Shown here piece after piece: positions 5,348-7,198 of a DNA stretch of 7,198 bases. The notes under the pieces are model-generated. The model made no database searches and was not told where the DNA came from. It saw only the letters and a program-made list of their open reading frames with translations. The position numbers and the translations under genes are program-made. The stretch is taken from the NCBI GenBank assembly GCA_025455205.1, contig JALOMZ010000088.1, positions 1-7,198 on the forward strand, written 5' to 3'. The DNA comes from Chitinophagaceae bacterium. Its GTDB lineage: Bacteria; Bacteroidota; Bacteroidia; Chitinophagales; Chitinophagaceae. Positions within the stretch are counted from its first letter, which is position 1. Every line of letters begins with the position of its first letter.

Positions 5348-6055
5348 TCATTTACCAGCAAAATAACTTTCCGGCACGCCTTTGTTGATGTTGTATTGGT
5401 CATAGGTGAGCTCCACGAAGCCCTTTTTGTTCTTCAGCTTGCTGGCATCCGGCTTCTCGCCATCGTCAAACTCCAGGGTTACCCCCTTGGGCAGTTTATA
5501 GTCCTTTGTGTTGAAGGAAAAGAGGGTGCGGTCGGGCAGGGCGTATTGGGTCCACTTGCCATAAAACAACTCCACATCATAAGTGCCGTTTTCGCGGGTG
5601 GTGGTGGTGGATTTGCGCACCAGCAGGTTCTTTTCATCAATGTACAGCGTGGTGAGCACCACATCGCTGGCCGGATCGGCAGGTATCACTTTTACCACCT
5701 TCACCGCGCTGCCATGCAGGGTGGCCGTGCCGGCATCGAGGGCTGTGAAGTTCTCGTTGGCCAATACGTGCTGCATGTTCACGCTCACGCCGCCCTTGGG
5801 CAGGATGCTGATGCCCTTCTCCTTGGTGATGCGGAACCGATTGGGCTGGCGGTAGTACACCTGCACCCGGGCCACGGGTACTTTCAGAAAGGCCACATCC
5901 GTACGCAGCCGGCCCGTGGCGCTGTAATCGGTCACCTTATCGAGTCTTGCCTTCACTTTTTTCACCAGGGCCGTGGCATCTTGCGCTGTCAGATTTGCCG
6001 CCCCCAGCAGCAGGCAGCATACATACAAAAAGAGCTTTATCGGATTCATAATCAT
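5348..6055 (-). CDS. Secreted LolA-like (outer membrane lipoprotein-sorting type) protein
   Basis: The 235-residue protein begins with a Sec signal peptide: Lys7, then a hydrophobic core LFLYVCCLLLGAANLTA, with cleavage likely near residues 24-25 (TAQ-DA). The CC pair in the core is preceded by V, not by a good lipobox, so a lipoprotein is unlikely. The mature part reads like the Bacteroidota LolA-like fold: an amphipathic helix (ATALVKKVKARLDKVTDYSATG, split over residues 27-48), VYYRQPNRFRI (66-76), the strand LYIDEKNLLVRKS (137-149), and a closing LTYDQYNINKGVPESYF (216-232), which matches the usual family ending. LolA proper carries lipoproteins across the periplasm; many paralogues in this phylum have no known client. 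The start is ATG 6055 or ATG 6049 (MNPIK); no Shine-Dalgarno or clear -7 box decides. It converges on pdxA and diverges from the PKD gene. The fold call is moderate to good, the role uncertain. Confidence 0.7.
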   Translation of the reverse strand: MIMNPIKLFLYVCCLLLGAANLTAQDATALVKKVKARLDKVTDYSATGRLRTDVAFLKVPVARVQVYYRQPNRFRITKEKGISILPKGGVSVNMQHVLANENFTALDAGTATLHGSAVKVVKVIPADPASDVVLTTLYIDEKNLLVRKSTTTTRENGTYDVELFYGKWTQYALPDRTLFSFNTKDYKLPKGVTLEFDDGEKPDASKLKNKKGFVELTYDQYNINKGVPESYFAGK

Positions 6056-6171
6056 GTGTTTCTATGTCATTAGCACCAGAACGCGGGTAGTAATAACGCC
6101 CGAAAGGACATTCCGTTCACCTGTCTGAAAATGTTAACTGCGCCTAAACCTTTGTTGGCTTGGAGGGTCAA

Positions 6172-6210
6172 ATTTGATTGCGTTCCGGCCCGGAAGGCGC
6201 CATTTGATTG
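6172..6210. repeat. Direct repeats ATTTGATTG flanking a palindrome
   Basis: ATTTGATTG occurs at 6172-6180 and again at 6202-6210, exactly 30 bases apart. Between them is the palindrome TTCCGG-C-CCGGAA (6183-6195), with GCG and CGC able to extend it. The arrangement lies in the 220-bp region between the divergent LolA-like and PKD genes, about 40 bases upstream of the proposed PKD promoter box. It resembles an operator or a small insertion footprint. No function is shown. Confidence 0.4.
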
Positions 6211-6250
6211 TAAAACATATTGCCCCATATAAATTCCAGGCGTTAAACAT

Positions 6251-6258
6251 TATCTTTA
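6251..6258 (+). promoter_or_regulatory. Candidate -7 box (TATCTTTA) for the PKD-protein gene
   Basis: TATCTTTA matches TAnnTTTG in all but the last base and lies 17 bases before the ATG at 6276, leaving an AT-rich leader of roughly a dozen bases with no Shine-Dalgarno. No TTTG is found at the expected -33 spacing. It is a plausible but weak promoter call. Confidence 0.4.
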
Positions 6259-6275
6259 CATTACAATATTTTGCT

Positions 6276-7198
6276 ATGAGAAAGCAAGCCTTCCTGCTGT
6301 TCATCAGCGCCGTGCTGGTCTCCCTGTCTGCGCTGGCCAATAAAGTAGTAGTGAAAGGCACTATTCAAACCCCTGCCGGGGCGCCGGTGGTGGGCAAAAC
6401 GGTGTGGTTCTCAGCCGGTACTGCCGCCAACACCGCATGTGTGATTAACGACAGCACCAAGACCAACCCCAATGGGTATTTCATTGACACCCTGCAGTGC
6501 ACCAATGCCGATATCCGCGTGGTAACGGTTTCCTTCCGCAACTGCGAGGGCGTGGTGGTGTCCAAAACCGTGGAAGTGCCTCTGTCGGGCGTTGTAGAGC
6601 TAAAGCTTGCCGACTGCCTGCAGGCCAATACCAGTTGCAAGGCTGCGTTTGCATGGGAGAGAACCAGCAACAGCGGCAATGCCTTTCGCTTTATCAGCAC
6701 AGCCTCCACCACGCCCAGTGGCGACAGCATCGTGCGCCGGGTTTGGACTTTTGGCGATGGCACGGCCAATGAGGGCAACAACGCCATGGTGGCCAAGGAA
6801 TACAAGAATGGCGGTGTGTATGAGGTGTGCCTGAAGGTGGTTACACGCTCAGGCTGCGTAAGCACTACCTGCCAGAAAGTGGAAGTGCCGTTGCTGCCAG
6901 CAGCCTGCAAGGCCGGCTTCCTGTTTGAACGGATTCCCAGTTCCGCTGCCGGCACCTTTGCGGTACAGTTCACCAGCGCTCCCAGCAGCGCTGCCGTGAG
7001 CGATGAGATCGTATCGCGCACCTGGTCGTTTGGAGATGGCAGCACCCATACCGGTAATGAGGTGAAGCCCATCCATACCTACAAGCAGGCTGGGGTTTAC
7101 GAAGTATGCATCACCATCAAAACCGCCAAAGGATGCGAGAGCAAATGGTGCGGCAAGCTGGAGTTGCGCCCCACCACCTGTACTCCGGAAATCCAGTA
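6276..7198 (+). CDS. Secreted PKD-domain protein (3' end missing)
   Basis: From ATG 6276 the frame is open to the window edge (307 complete codons plus two bases), so this is an N-terminal fragment. A clear Sec signal peptide, MRKQAFLLFISAVLVSLSALA, ends near residue 21. Residues 23-115 form a beta-rich domain starting KVVVKGTIQTPAGAPVVGKTV, which recalls carboxypeptidase-regulatory-like or Ig-type modules. Two PKD domains follow, about 121-205 and 211-297, each with the hallmark W-[ST]-F-G-D-G (157-162; 250-255) and a G-V-Y-E-V-C strand. Each carries cysteines at matching places (121/211, 185/278, 194/287, 199/292), suggesting disulfides in an exported protein. A third unit appears to begin at Cys302. 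PKD proteins in this phylum are often large surface or secreted proteins ending in a type IX sorting signal; that part is not visible. Adhesion or polysaccharide binding is possible, but unproven. Confidence 0.85.
   Translation, partial: MRKQAFLLFISAVLVSLSALANKVVVKGTIQTPAGAPVVGKTVWFSAGTAANTACVINDSTKTNPNGYFIDTLQCTNADIRVVTVSFRNCEGVVVSKTVEVPLSGVVELKLADCLQANTSCKAAFAWERTSNSGNAFRFISTASTTPSGDSIVRRVWTFGDGTANEGNNAMVAKEYKNGGVYEVCLKVVTRSGCVSTTCQKVEVPLLPAACKAGFLFERIPSSAAGTFAVQFTSAPSSAAVSDEIVSRTWSFGDGSTHTGNEVKPIHTYKQAGVYEVCITIKTAKGCESKWCGKLELRPTTCTPEIQ

Noticed and set aside
6014..6019. Lipoprotein lipobox at the CC pair of the LolA-like protein's leader
   Set aside because: The residues before the cysteines (LYV) do not fit the usual small residue at -1, and a conventional cleavage site (TAQ-DA) follows.
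5396..6073. 225-codon open frame on the plus strand opposite the LolA-like gene
   Set aside because: His- and Gly-rich with no domain; the minus-strand product has a signal peptide and family motifs, so this is its shadow.
6365..7072. 235-codon open frame on the minus strand opposite the PKD gene
   Set aside because: The plus-strand frame has a signal peptide and two aligned PKD repeats; the antisense frame has no recognisable feature.

Overview
The window looks like a chromosomal segment from a member of the Bacteroidota, plausibly a fairly GC-rich relative of the Chitinophagaceae. Four things point there: the PdxA and LolA-like proteins have the wording typical of that phylum; a secreted PKD-repeat protein is present; TAnnTTTG-type -7 promoter boxes occur without Shine-Dalgarno sequences; and a short intergenic heptamer repeat in the divergent promoter region reads, when mistranslated, as the 'KFEVR..RFEV' type of spurious peptide. 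The lineage is inferred from sequence style, not from a search.

Layout, left to right. Positions 1-1269 (+) hold the 3' part of an alpha/beta-hydrolase (putative esterase) gene whose start lies outside the window. Positions 1458-2102 (+) encode a cytosolic thioredoxin-fold protein with a one-cysteine WCGDA active-site motif. A long GC-rich hairpin (2159-2189) sits between its end and the end of a leftward two-gene unit: rsmA (3909-3154), then a D-2-hydroxyacid dehydrogenase (3138-2212), separated by only 15 bp. From the shared region upstream of rsmA, pdxA (4077-5165) runs rightward. pdxA converges on a leftward gene for a secreted LolA-like protein (6055-5348); the 182-bp gap between them holds several inverted repeats. 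Divergent from that gene, a secreted protein with an N-terminal beta-domain and at least two cysteine-bearing PKD domains starts at 6276 and runs off the right edge.

Functional links. The central block (dehydrogenase, rsmA, pdxA) pairs 16S rRNA maturation with vitamin B6 synthesis, genes that are also neighbours in Escherichia coli (pdxA-ksgA), though here they diverge from a shared regulatory region. The dehydrogenase next to pdxA could supply the PdxB step of the same pathway, but this rests on context only. The flanking genes (esterase, thioredoxin-like, LolA-like, PKD protein) look independent and have no evident shared pathway.

No RNA gene, CRISPR array, transposase or phage gene was seen. 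Nothing in the window amounts to an obvious new multi-gene system. The points most worth a second look are the structured intergenic repeats, the very short or absent leaders of pdxA and rsmA, and the possible B6 role of the dehydrogenase.
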